Assembly: GCA_900767715.1 (NCBI GenBank)
Contig: CAAGAD010000005.1
Span: forward strand, 558,001-622,000
DNA: 64,000 bases
Direction of reading: 5' to 3'
From: Clostridia bacterium
GTDB taxonomy: Bacteria; Bacillota; Clostridia; Christensenellales; UBA1242
The notes under the pieces are model-generated. The model did not search any database. It saw only the letters and a program-made list of their open reading frames with translations, and was not told where the DNA came from. Made by a program: the position numbers and the translations under genes. Each line of letters begins with the position of its first letter. Position 1 is the first letter of the stretch. Shown piece after piece: positions 24,866 through 34,192 of the stretch.

Positions 24866-27649
24866 CTATTTTTTAGGTGGTTGTCCCTTAAAGCGTGCTT
24901 CACTTGCCTTTGCAGCTTTCTCTCCCGCCTCAGTTGCAGCCTTCTTGATAGTTTCAGCAGCATTAGCAGTAGTAGAAGATAATCTCTTAACAAGTTCTTC
25001 AAGCATATGTGTATCTGTAACACCTGTAGCACTTGTCATCAAGCGACGCATTTCTTGTTCGTTCCCTTCTTTCTGTGCAGTTTGGAAATTCGAAAGATCC
25101 AATTTTGTTCTCATTGTTGTAATGAGAGAATCGATAGCCTTTGTTGGATCGACTGCAGAAATTGAATGTTCATCATATCCGTACGACCTTACAGAACGGA
25201 GACTTTGTGCATAAGTCTGATATTCGTCTGAAGCAAGATAACTAGAACGAGCCTGCATTGCCAATGTTTGCGCTTTGGCACTCATATTGTCTAGTAACGA
25301 AACATCACCTGTTTCAATAAATTTCTTGGCATCTGTTGGACTCTTAAATTTGAGACCCGCAATTTGTCCTGCATATGTACCTATTGCGGTGGTATTATTT
25401 GTTGAAGCAGTAGTAAATGCTTGTTTAATATCTTGCAATTCCTTTGTTAATTCAGCAGACATTTTTGCCGTCACCACGCCCGATCTAAAGTCAGTTTCAA
25501 ATTTTGCATTCAAATCAGCCTTAACTTTTTGTGATGCTTCTTGAGCCGCACTCTTTGAGAGCATACTTGACAATCCAGTTTCTTTGTCAAACGCCATTCC
25601 AAATTGCGTGCTAGCGAACTTGTTTGCTGTTGACGAGCCCACTTGGTTAGCCTTCGATTTCGCCGTATTTCTTAATGCAGTGCCAAGACCACCACCTTTA
25701 TACCAAGCGCCGCCGTTTGATGCATTCTTAGACAAGTCAGCAGCATATGCAGATGCACTTGAATATCCCGCTGCCTTTGCTTCTTCCTCTGCGGCTTGTT
25801 GATCTGCCGCAGAACCCGTCATCTTTGTGTTCAAGTTGTCTAACAAACCTCTGTTTTTTCTCGCAGCCGCCGCGCCGATGCCAACACCCACTGCAGTACC
25901 GACTGCTGTTCCTGCAACTCTCATTACAGAACCTGCAACTTTCTTAATAGGCGCAGTTGCCGAATTAGCTGTGGATTTACCTTCAGCAAGCAAGTCCTTA
26001 CCACCAATCCAACCTGACAGTGTTTTAACAAGTGCTTCCATACCTTGTGCAAGAATGATATATAATATTAGTCGAGTAACATCGTTATATAACGCCGAAC
26101 TAAATATTGTTACTTTGTTAATCACCGGCATAAGTTGAATCGTCAAGTTTACGCCAGCCACAGCGCCATACGCGCCAACAGTGTAGCCAACAAAGTCACT
26201 CTTCCAACTGCCAAATGCCTTACCGTTATCAAATGGATAAAGCGCAAGTGCAATTGGTGACAGAACATAGTACAATGCAAGTTGAACAATACGTTTAGCC
26301 ATGCCAAAGCACAAGAAGAACAAAGATTTTGCAACCATTACGCTCGTGATGAATGCGTAGAAATAGTTGATGTCATCACCCAAGCAAAGTGTTTTGTTTA
26401 GGTTATCATTCGTCCACTGAGATGACGATTTTTTCAATGTCCAACTAGTTGCACCAAATGTGTCATTTTCTTTAAATTCTTGATAAACTTTTTTTAGATA
26501 AAATTCATCAGTACTGCCATTATTGTAATCGAATATTGGTTTGCCGTAATAATAATATACGAATGAATTTTCTTTGATTTCGCCCTTGTCGCTACCTGCG
26601 CCGAAATACTCTTTCGTGAACCAGCCAGCAGTAACAACGAATTTTATTGGGCACGCATAATATTTTGCTCTCGTACCGAAGAACCATTCTTCATATGTAG
26701 GTGCGTTAGGGAAATTGTGAAGATATTGGCTAGTCAGCATTTCGTAGAACAATTCAACGTCTTCTTTGGTATCAATCACGCCATCTTTACCATTGCCATT
26801 ATTCCAGTTGTTTACATCGCTAAAATCTACTAAATCAGGGTCGTTAACTTTCAAACCAAGGACATCTAGATAATCGCCAGCGGTATAAGCATTATGAGAT
26901 TGTCTGGTAGCAACATAATAACTACCATTATTATCCATTTGCCATTTGCAATTTTCAGTAAATGCTTGCCACAAATATTGTGCATAGATTATGCCAGAAA
27001 GATGTAGGTCATTCAACAATTCATTGTCACTTGGACGTGACACCGTTTCGCCGCCTTCTGCTCCACTTCCGGCAGAATCGAACAAATCTTCATAATATAT
27101 TGGCGAACTTTGAACAACATCGTTAAATACGTTGTCTACAGGAGTTTCACGTTGACACGCGGAATATATTCCCGCTGCAAATGATGCCGTGCCGGCAGCA
27201 TTGGTTGCTCCGTCGACCGCCACAAGAATCACATTACTAATCATTACTCCAATCAAACAAAGCGCTGGTACAAGAATAAATCCAATAACAGCCTTAATTG
27301 CCTGTCCTATGATTGAAGAAATAGTAACTTTGGAGTCATCTTTATAGATATTACGAATAATTGCCAAAATTACCGATAATACCAATACCACTACGCCAAA
27401 CAGCATTAGCGATGTCATAATGTTTTGCATCGTGGAACTCTGCATCAATTGAACAATGACGCTTTTGCTTTCTGCCGCATTATTCGTCAAGCCAATATCT
27501 GAAGATGCAGGATCAACAATACCAGCCAAACCTTTGAAAATACCTTCAAAAACCGTAATAAGCGTAAATAGTGGTTTGGTCAATGCTTCGAACAACCAAT
27601 CGACAATATTGGCAGACAAGCACGACATTGCTACGAGAAGTGTATTCAT
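24866..27649 (-). CDS. VirB6/TrbL-like polytopic channel protein
   Basis: This 927-residue protein has hydrophobic helices at roughly 75-100, 115-150 and 440-550, an extracytoplasmic Asp/Tyr/Trp-rich domain between them (about 160-430) and a long Ala/Lys/Ser-rich cytosolic coiled-coil-like tail (about 590-927). The layout and position directly upstream of virB4 identify it as the VirB6-like inner-membrane channel of a Gram-positive type IV system, although sequence identity in this family is low. It begins MNTLLV, as does the pilin gene upstream. Ribosome site AAAGGAG. Confidence 0.75.
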   Translation of the reverse strand: MNTLLVAMSCLSANIVDWLFEALTKPLFTLITVFEGIFKGLAGIVDPASSDIGLTNNAAESKSVIVQLMQSSTMQNIMTSLMLFGVVVLVLSVILAIIRNIYKDDSKVTISSIIGQAIKAVIGFILVPALCLIGVMISNVILVAVDGATNAAGTASFAAGIYSACQRETPVDNVFNDVVQSSPIYYEDLFDSAGSGAEGGETVSRPSDNELLNDLHLSGIIYAQYLWQAFTENCKWQMDNNGSYYVATRQSHNAYTAGDYLDVLGLKVNDPDLVDFSDVNNWNNGNGKDGVIDTKEDVELFYEMLTSQYLHNFPNAPTYEEWFFGTRAKYYACPIKFVVTAGWFTKEYFGAGSDKGEIKENSFVYYYYGKPIFDYNNGSTDEFYLKKVYQEFKENDTFGATSWTLKKSSSQWTNDNLNKTLCLGDDINYFYAFITSVMVAKSLFFLCFGMAKRIVQLALYYVLSPIALALYPFDNGKAFGSWKSDFVGYTVGAYGAVAGVNLTIQLMPVINKVTIFSSALYNDVTRLILYIILAQGMEALVKTLSGWIGGKDLLAEGKSTANSATAPIKKVAGSVMRVAGTAVGTAVGVGIGAAAARKNRGLLDNLNTKMTGSAADQQAAEEEAKAAGYSSASAYAADLSKNASNGGAWYKGGGLGTALRNTAKSKANQVGSSTANKFASTQFGMAFDKETGLSSMLSKSAAQEASQKVKADLNAKFETDFRSGVVTAKMSAELTKELQDIKQAFTTASTNNTTAIGTYAGQIAGLKFKSPTDAKKFIETGDVSLLDNMSAKAQTLAMQARSSYLASDEYQTYAQSLRSVRSYGYDEHSISAVDPTKAIDSLITTMRTKLDLSNFQTAQKEGNEQEMRRLMTSATGVTDTHMLEELVKRLSSTTANAAETIKKAATEAGEKAAKASEARFKGQPPKK

Positions 27650-28052
27650 TTTATTCTCCTTTGTTCTTTCGTTTATATTTAATTATACCCAACTGACTAA
27701 TAAATATTTTTAGTTAAGTTGTATTATTGCAAGTCCTGATTGTAAGTTTCATCTTACACGCAAACCTTGGACTTATACATATTAATTAAAGTATATCTAA
27801 TAGGAAAATATTTAGCAAGCAATTTGTTTTATCTTCTCGCATTTTTACGACAAATTTAGGCAGTTTTATGGGTTAAAATTTACCTTTTGGACGCTATTGC
27901 GAAGAAAATGTTTCTTGACGCAAACAATTTATAAAGAAAATAATTTTGCGCTTTTCTAACAATCCCAAATTTATTGCGTGTGCGAACCAAAATTATTCTG
28001 TCTATTGTGCAACAAAAAAATGCACTCGAAAGTGCATTTCTTATACATATTA
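27650..28052. other. 403-nt spacer inside the secretion locus
   Basis: This spacer lies between the pilin and VirB6-like genes, both minus strand. It contains the pilin terminator (28015-28040) and a TATAAT-like element upstream of virB6 (about 27682-27687, minus strand) without a good -35. I see no ORF with a ribosome site. Its length is unusual for an operon and could hide a regulatory RNA. Confidence 0.4.
28015..28040 (-). terminator. Terminator after VirB2-like pilin
   Basis: Stem AAATGCACT / AGTGCATTT with loop TTCG on the minus strand, then seven T. It would let the pilin be made in excess of the channel proteins. Confidence 0.85.
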
Positions 28053-28385
28053 TTAAGCGCCAATACCGTTGTCTTTAATAGCGTTTCCAACAACTGTGAA
28101 GATTAGAATTAAAGCGATAACTGCAACCAATGCAATAATTACATTGACAAGTGCCTGTTTTGCTTCATCACGTTTACCTTTATCTTCTGCCTGAGCCATC
28201 TTAACGCCCAAAACAATAGCCCAAATAGCACCTGCTGCACAAGCCAACACTAGCAATGGGGTAACCCATTTTTGAATGCCGTCAATCAAGTTTGTAAACC
28301 AAGTTTGATTTGTAATATCACTTGATTCAAGCATAGTACCTTTCGACATAAACATATTAGCAATACCAACTAAAAGTGTATTCAT
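28053..28385 (-). CDS. VirB2/TrbC-like pilin subunit
   Basis: This 110-residue protein has two membrane helices (about 40-65 and 80-105) joined by a short charged loop (KMAQAEDKGKRDEAKQ), the VirB2/TrbC pilin topology. I chose the ATG at 28385 because AAGGAG lies just upstream; a longer frame to 28469 begins with basic sequence lacking a ribosome site. The N-terminal residues MNTLLVG match the start of the VirB6-like protein. The gene has its own strong promoter and its own terminator, fitting high expression of a pilin. Confidence 0.75.
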   Translation of the reverse strand: MNTLLVGIANMFMSKGTMLESSDITNQTWFTNLIDGIQKWVTPLLVLACAAGAIWAIVLGVKMAQAEDKGKRDEAKQALVNVIIALVAVIALILIFTVVGNAIKDNGIGA

Positions 28386-28424
28386 AATTTTCTCCTTATA
28401 CTTTCGTTTTTGTTTCTTGACTTG

Positions 28425-28454
28425 ATTGTAACACAGGCAAAAATAATTTTGCAA
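28425..28454 (-). promoter_or_regulatory. Pilin promoter (extended -10)
   Basis: Minus strand TTGCAA (28454-28449), 18-bp spacer, TGT-TACAAT (-10 at 28430-28425). The predicted leader is about 33 nt. Confidence 0.6.
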
Positions 28455-28612
28455 ACGTTTTTTACACAATTTTTAAAAAAATAAATAAAATTTGCAACTT
28501 ATTCCGCAATAAAGCAGGTCAACCAGTGCAAAAAGCCGTACAAAACGAAGACCCGCGACATTATTCTGCACATAAATATAGGAATAAATACCTAAATTAA
28601 AGAAAATATTGT

Positions 28613-28641
28613 TTGACAATGGGGGTGTTAATAAGTAAAAT
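28613..28641 (+). promoter_or_regulatory. virD4 promoter
   Basis: TTGACA (28613-28618), 17-bp spacer, TAAAAT (28636-28641). Leader of about 17 nt containing AGGG. Confidence 0.7.
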
Positions 28642-28664
28642 TTGAATTAATATAAGGGTTTAGT

Positions 28665-30719
28665 ATGAAAAAGTTTTTTAAGAAATTATTTTGGGGCGTG
28701 CTATATCTCATCGGCATATATGCAGTTGCCTACACTGCCAGCACGATGATTGACAACAACGGTTCGTTTGTGTTCTCGCCAACCTATCTTGCCGACAGCA
28801 ACACGCTGATGATATTCTTTGTTGGTTCGCTGTGCTTGTTTGTCATTCTATTAATGAAATGGGACGGCAAGAAGAAAGATAAGAGTAGCGGTGGCAGTTG
28901 GAAAGGTAAAGACACATCGGGAAAGACGACCGACCAATACTACGACAAAAAGTGGATGAGCGACAAAGAATTGGACACCAAGCACAACCATTGCACAATG
29001 GAAACTTTGAAAGATATGCCAAAGGACGGCATTCTCATACGTGCAGAGAAAAAAGGCAAAACAATCCACATTAACTATGTTGACCCTATTCACACACTCA
29101 TCATTGGTACAACCGGTAGTGGTAAATCTACGCAATATCTCGAACCATTCGTACAGATTATGTCACGCACCAAGGCTCGACCAAGTTTCATCATCTCCGA
29201 CCCAAAGGGCGACATTCTCGACCACAACTATGAAAACCTAAAAGAGCACGGCTACGACATCAAGATTCTAGACCTTGCCGAGCCATTCAGCAGTATGAAA
29301 TGGAACCCAATGGAAAATGCGTACAACAAATACAAAATGGCGCAACACATTGAAGAAATGCTTTTCGTTCACCAAGCGGGCGACAAAGTGGATACCGACA
29401 AAATGGTAAAAACGCAAGACTTTAACGAAGAAGAAACCAGTTGGTACGAATTTAACAAGCACGCATATATCAATCAGCAACTTTTGTTCAGCGATATGGA
29501 AGTGAAGAAAAAGGAACTCATTGATGAAGCACAGAACGATTTGAGCGACTTTGTCAGCACGATTGCCACTGTGGAAGACAAAACTCAACCAGGTTGGGAA
29601 CGTGGTGCAAGGTCATACATTCTAGGCATTGCGCTGGCGATGTTGGAAGACAGCGACGACGAGCGCCTAGGAATGACAAAAGAAAAATTCAATCCATACA
29701 ACCTATATAAAATATGTAACCACATTGATACGAGCGGGCGCGACCCACGTGCCAGTCTAAAAAAGTATATCGACGGACGTAGCAAATTCAGCAAAGTTGC
29801 CGCATTGTGTAGCCCAGTGCTTACTGCTGCGGAAGGCACAATGAAATCGTATATGTCAATCGTCAGCGAGAAAATGGCTCCGTTCAGTGATATGGGTGTT
29901 TGCCTACTGACCAGCAAGACGGAAATCAACTTCCGTGAGATTCCACGCAAACCTAGCGCATTCTTCATCAAAATTCCTGACTACATTCACACTCGTGACC
30001 CTATCGCAACAATCTGCTTTACTCAAATTTACAAACAACTCGTTGAAGAAGCCATCAGTTTCCAAAAGCCAGGCACTATGGCGAGCCTAAAACGTCACGT
30101 TTACTTCCTACTAGACGAGTTCGCAAACTTGCCTAAATTCCCAGACTTTGGACCAACCATTTCCGTTGCGCGAAGCCGTGGCATTTTCTACGTAATGGCA
30201 ATTCAGTCATACTCACAACTTGACAGCCGTTACGGCAAGGAAGACAGCCAAACCATTTACAACAACACACCAATCACCGTTTATATGGGTTCGGACGACC
30301 ACGAAACCAACGAAACTTTCAGTAAAAAGTTAGGTAATCGTACGATTGAAATGACCGACAAATCTACTTCAAGCGGTGGCGGAAGCGACAAAAAAAGCAC
30401 AAGCGAAAGCAAAAAAGCGGTATCAATTCCACTTATCGATGCACAAGAATTACCAACTGTCAACAATGCGACAGCCAACGACCCAGCCAAGAATAAACTT
30501 ATCATTTCATACTATCGTTTTAAAGACCCAGTCAAAGCGACGTTCACCCCTTACTTCTATGCAAAAGACATCTATAACATTCGCGCGCCAAAAATTCCTT
30601 ACACGCCAAATGTTGCACTTGACGAAGAACACGTCTATTACGACATCGTTGAGAGAAACCGCATAGTTTTAGGCAACACGTCAAATGATGATGACGACGA
30701 TTTTGATTTCTTTAAATAA
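28665..30719 (+). CDS. VirD4/TcpA-type coupling ATPase
   Basis: This 684-residue protein has two N-terminal membrane helices (about 8-28 and 46-64) and a cytosolic TraG/VirD4 motor with Walker A GTTGSGKST (148-156), SDPKGDILDHNYENL and Walker B FLLDEFANLPKF, followed by SVARSRGIFYVMAIQSYSQL. Coupling proteins bring DNA or protein substrates to the type IV channel. It is transcribed divergently from the pilin-VirB6-VirB4 genes. The C-terminus is an acidic Asp run, often a feature of protein-recruiting tails. No relaxase gene is nearby, so the substrate is unknown. Confidence 0.9.
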   Translation: MKKFFKKLFWGVLYLIGIYAVAYTASTMIDNNGSFVFSPTYLADSNTLMIFFVGSLCLFVILLMKWDGKKKDKSSGGSWKGKDTSGKTTDQYYDKKWMSDKELDTKHNHCTMETLKDMPKDGILIRAEKKGKTIHINYVDPIHTLIIGTTGSGKSTQYLEPFVQIMSRTKARPSFIISDPKGDILDHNYENLKEHGYDIKILDLAEPFSSMKWNPMENAYNKYKMAQHIEEMLFVHQAGDKVDTDKMVKTQDFNEEETSWYEFNKHAYINQQLLFSDMEVKKKELIDEAQNDLSDFVSTIATVEDKTQPGWERGARSYILGIALAMLEDSDDERLGMTKEKFNPYNLYKICNHIDTSGRDPRASLKKYIDGRSKFSKVAALCSPVLTAAEGTMKSYMSIVSEKMAPFSDMGVCLLTSKTEINFREIPRKPSAFFIKIPDYIHTRDPIATICFTQIYKQLVEEAISFQKPGTMASLKRHVYFLLDEFANLPKFPDFGPTISVARSRGIFYVMAIQSYSQLDSRYGKEDSQTIYNNTPITVYMGSDDHETNETFSKKLGNRTIEMTDKSTSSGGGSDKKSTSESKKAVSIPLIDAQELPTVNNATANDPAKNKLIISYYRFKDPVKATFTPYFYAKDIYNIRAPKIPYTPNVALDEEHVYYDIVERNRIVLGNTSNDDDDDFDFFK

Positions 30720-30772
30720 TAAATTTAGTCATCGAAATCAAATAAAATAATTAAAAATTTAAAAAAGTTTAG

Positions 30773-30799
30773 AAAAAACACGCAAAATGCGTGTTTTTT
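30773..30799. terminator. Bidirectional terminator, virD4 / rimO
   Basis: Stem AAAAACACGCA / TGCGTGTTTTT, loop AAA, between convergent genes. Confidence 0.9.
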
Positions 30800-30825
30800 T
30801 ATCGTTATTTTATCATTTTTTCAAT

Positions 30826-32136
30826 TTATTTTGAGATTTCACCCAACAAGTCATAGCCGTCTAAACCAACAATTTTTACCATATATTCGCCACCAATTTG
30901 AAGTGGGCGGTTTACAATGACGGCACTGTCATCGCGTGGCATTTGATATTGGCTGTGCATAATGGTTTTGCCGTCCACGATTTCGTCCGCAATGCAGACA
31001 TACTCTTTACCTATTTGCGCGCGGTTATTTTCTTCCACCACGGCATATTGAATTTCAGCAAGGTGCGCTAGGCGGTCGTGTTTAGTCGTTTCGTCAATCT
31101 GTCCGTCCATTTCGTAGGCTGGCGTGCCAAACTCACGTGAATATGCAAAGAATCCAACTTGATTGAGTTTTTGCGTACGTACGAAATCGCACAACTCTTC
31201 AAAATCTTTTTCTGTTTCGTGTGGAAAGCCTAGTATGAAAGTGGTGCGAATTTGAATGTCTGGAATTTGTGCGCGAAGTTTTTGAATGAGTGCAAGCGTG
31301 TTTTCTTTGGTGTTTTGGCGATTCATCTTTTTCAAAACATTGTTCGCGATGTGTTGCAAAGGAATGTCAATATATTTGCAAACCTTATCATTATTTTTGA
31401 TGATGTCAATCAACTCATCTGTGATATGCTCTGGATAACAATAGACTAGACGAATGCGTTTTAGGTCAGTGATATTTGAGAGTTGGTTGATTAGATTTTT
31501 TAACTCAACCCTGCCGTACAAATCTTTGCCATAAGTGGTGATATCTTGCGCCACCAAAATGAGTTCGCGCGCGCCGTTGGATACGAGTGCTTTGACTTCG
31601 CGAACAAGGCTGTCAATAGGCTCGCTTCGATATCTGCCCGTTATGTATGGAATGGTGCAATATGAACAGAAATTATTACAACCGTCAGCAATGCGCAAGA
31701 ATGCGTAATGATTTGGCGTAGTAAGAGTGCGTGAAAACCCATCATACTCGCAAGTCAAATTTATGCCATAAAGTTTGGCAATTTCTTCCACGATATGAGC
31801 GTTCCTATCTTGCGTCAAAATTAAGTCAACGCCGGCAAGTTTTTTTGACACATCTTGCAATCGATAGTTTGGCAAACAACCCGTCAAAATTATCTTTTCT
31901 AGATTGCTAGATTTGAGCGCACTAAACTCTTTAATTAGGTCAAAACCTTCCTGCCTTGTGCTAGCCAAAAATGCGCAACTATTAATGACCATAATGTTGG
32001 CGTCACGTTCATCGCTCACAATTTGCATTCCAAAGTTTTTTATGGTGGAAATCATTTTTTCCAGACCGACTGTATTTTTAGCACAGCCCAGTGCAACGAA
32101 TCCTACTTTTTTATTTTTTAATTCTTGAATGTTCAT
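30826..32136 (-). CDS. rimO: Ribosomal protein S12 methylthiotransferase RimO
   Basis: This 436-residue radical SAM enzyme adds a methylthio group to an aspartate of ribosomal protein S12. The N-terminal cluster cysteines are Cys18, Cys54 and Cys87; the radical SAM cluster is Cys153, Cys157 and Cys160 (CNNFCSYC). IDIPLQH and a C-terminal TRAM domain ending GLDGYDLLGE favour RimO over MiaB. Needs two Fe-S clusters, hence dependence on the nearby SmsCB system. The ribosome site is weak (AAGAGA). Confidence 0.93.
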   Translation of the reverse strand: MNIQELKNKKVGFVALGCAKNTVGLEKMISTIKNFGMQIVSDERDANIMVINSCAFLASTRQEGFDLIKEFSALKSSNLEKIILTGCLPNYRLQDVSKKLAGVDLILTQDRNAHIVEEIAKLYGINLTCEYDGFSRTLTTPNHYAFLRIADGCNNFCSYCTIPYITGRYRSEPIDSLVREVKALVSNGARELILVAQDITTYGKDLYGRVELKNLINQLSNITDLKRIRLVYCYPEHITDELIDIIKNNDKVCKYIDIPLQHIANNVLKKMNRQNTKENTLALIQKLRAQIPDIQIRTTFILGFPHETEKDFEELCDFVRTQKLNQVGFFAYSREFGTPAYEMDGQIDETTKHDRLAHLAEIQYAVVEENNRAQIGKEYVCIADEIVDGKTIMHSQYQMPRDDSAVIVNRPLQIGGEYMVKIVGLDGYDLLGEISK

Positions 32137-32405
32137 ATTATTTTCTCTTTTGATTTATTTAATTTATTTTCTATTTTATTTAAATTAAAATTTTAATTAT
32201 TAAATTAATTTATTTCATAATTAAACATTAAAATATATTATTTGATTAAAATTTTTTAAAATATTTAATATTTAATGCATTTATTTAATAAATATTGTGA
32301 TTTTTATTGATATTTTTGAATGTTTTATTTTTTTAATTAATTAGTTCTCAATTAATTATTTAATTAAATTGCAATTAATTAATTTAAAAAGATGTAATAA
32401 TAATT
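32137..32405. other. AT-only spacer with TTAATTAA repeats
   Basis: This 269-nt spacer is almost pure A/T with several TTAATTAA/AATTAATT palindromes. I see no ORF, promoter with a clear -35 or RNA structure. Confidence 0.6.
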
Positions 32406-33278
32406 TTATTCCACACCTTCAAAATCCCAGTCGGGAATAAACTTGCAATCACTGGAAGTGAAGTCTTGAATGTATCCGTTTTCAGATCCTAGTTCACGTG
32501 CTTTGCCTACAACAAATTTGTATTCGATAGGTTTAAGTTTTCGATTGATGTCGGCGTGTTCGCTTGCCTTAAAAACGGGAGTGTATTGACTCATCAAACT
32601 CACAATTATTTGCTCGCGATATTTTGACAAATATTCCAACACTTTCACGCTGTCGTCTGTGTGATTCGGCAACACCAAATGTCGAACAATTACACCTTTT
32701 TTGATAGCGCCATTTTGCATTAAAATTTTAGGTTGATTTTTTATCATCTGTTCGAGCGCTTTACTAGCAACATCGAAATAATCCGGTGCGTTAGAAAGCC
32801 TTGCAGATAAATTGCTATCGAAATATTTAACATCAACCAAATAGACATCGACATAATCTTTCAAGGCGACAATGCTTTCGACACTGTCATAGCCGTTTGA
32901 GTTATAAATGATTGGAACGTTTGGTCGATAGATTTTGAGCGCTTCAATGATTTGTTTGTAATAATGACTTGGGCTCACAAGATTAATGTTTTGCGCGCCT
33001 AAATTCACTAGGTTTTTAAAAATTTTAGCAAGTTGATTTACGTTAATTTCTTTGCCGACGTGATTGCTAGATATCTCCCAGTTTTGACAGAACACACATT
33101 TGAGATTGCACCCGGTGAAGAACACCGCCCCGCTTCCCGCGCCGATTGATACACAAGGTTCTTCCCACTGAAAAAGTCCCGCCTTGACAACCACAACATT
33201 TTCGGGCATACCACAAAAGCCGACCGCGTTTTTGCGGTCGACATTACATTTTCGTGGACAGTTATTACATACAGTCAT
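32406..33278 (-). CDS. PflX-like radical SAM protein
   Basis: This 290-residue protein is of the PflX / 'pyruvate formate-lyase activating enzyme-like' group. The radical SAM cysteines are Cys57, Cys61 and Cys64 (GCNLKCVFCQN). Four further N-terminal cysteines (Cys4, 7, 11, 22) could hold a second metal site. Its physiological substrate is not established. It overlaps smsB by one base, so it is the last gene of an SDR-smsC-smsB operon, which suggests that it depends on, or assists, the Fe-S machinery. Confidence 0.8.
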   Translation of the reverse strand: MTVCNNCPRKCNVDRKNAVGFCGMPENVVVVKAGLFQWEEPCVSIGAGSGAVFFTGCNLKCVFCQNWEISSNHVGKEINVNQLAKIFKNLVNLGAQNINLVSPSHYYKQIIEALKIYRPNVPIIYNSNGYDSVESIVALKDYVDVYLVDVKYFDSNLSARLSNAPDYFDVASKALEQMIKNQPKILMQNGAIKKGVIVRHLVLPNHTDDSVKVLEYLSKYREQIIVSLMSQYTPVFKASEHADINRKLKPIEYKFVVGKARELGSENGYIQDFTSSDCKFIPDWDFEGVE

Positions 33279-34192
33279 TAGTTATTTAAAAATCCTTGAA
33301 TGATTAAATCTTCGGCTTGATGTTCGTCAAGACCGAGAGTCATAAGTTTGATGAGTTGGTCACCCGCAATCTTGCCGATAGAGGCTTCGTGCACGAGTGT
33401 GGCATTGTTGTCTATGGCGTCAATTTCTGGAATTGACTTCACGTGCGACTGACCCGTCATAATGGCGTCACACTCAACGTGACCGAATGATTTATTCTTG
33501 CCAACCACATTGCTGTGGAAAGTCTGGCTTGAATCGTCTTTTGCAACACTTCGACTCACCACGTCCACGCTACTATTCTCACCTATTAGTTCCACATTAA
33601 AATTGGTTTCGGCAATTTGAGAGTTTGTGGTCAAAATCTTTTCCTTGATTACTAGGCTAGCATTCTTACCAACATTTGCGTTGGTGGTGCGAATCGCGTT
33701 TGACACCCCGCCCATTTGAGTGGTTTCCATAATCATAGACGAATTTTCGCCCAACTCGACTTCGGTGACAGGATTAAGCACACGGTCGCCCTTGCCCTGA
33801 CCGAAATGGCGTTCCACATATTTAACCTTGCTGTTCTTGCCAAGGTGGAAAGCGTGGATACCGTTGTGTTCGCTGGTTTTGTCGCCCGTGTTGTGAATAC
33901 CACAACCAGCGACAATAAGCACATCACTGCCTTCGCCGATGTAAAAATCGTTATACACTAAATCTTTGAGCCCGGTTCGGCTGACGATGACAGGAATGTG
34001 CACACTCTTGCCCACCACGTTAGGTTTCACGATAATGTCAATGCCCGGTTTGTCAGTCTTTGGCACAATTTCGATGTCTTCGGTGGAATGTCGCTTGTAA
34101 CCCTCGCCGTTAAGACGAATGTTGTACGCGCCCTCGGGCAGTTCGTGTAAGTCGCTAATTTTTGCAAGGAGTTCTTTTTCTTCGTTAGTCAT
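33278..34192 (-). CDS. smsB: SmsB: short SufB-type Fe-S scaffold
   Basis: This 304-residue SufBD-fold protein (parallel beta-helix, e.g. IGEGSDVLIVAGCGIHN) is much shorter than SufB (about 470) and fits the SUF-like minimal system in which SmsC and SmsB assemble Fe-S clusters without SufDSU. MIGKIAGDQLIKLMTLGLDEHQAEDLIIQGFL-type C-terminus is shared with SufB/SufD (here starting SIGKI). It overlaps smsC by 8 bases and pflX by one, showing tight coupling. No cysteine desulfurase is in the window. Confidence 0.88.
   Translation of the reverse strand: MTNEEKELLAKISDLHELPEGAYNIRLNGEGYKRHSTEDIEIVPKTDKPGIDIIVKPNVVGKSVHIPVIVSRTGLKDLVYNDFYIGEGSDVLIVAGCGIHNTGDKTSEHNGIHAFHLGKNSKVKYVERHFGQGKGDRVLNPVTEVELGENSSMIMETTQMGGVSNAIRTTNANVGKNASLVIKEKILTTNSQIAETNFNVELIGENSSVDVVSRSVAKDDSSQTFHSNVVGKNKSFGHVECDAIMTGQSHVKSIPEIDAIDNNATLVHEASIGKIAGDQLIKLMTLGLDEHQAEDLIIQGFLNN

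Noticed and set aside
28386..28469. Longer pilin start at 28469
   Set aside because: The extension is basic and cysteine-containing without a ribosome site and covers the pilin promoter; AAGGAG directly precedes the ATG at 28385.
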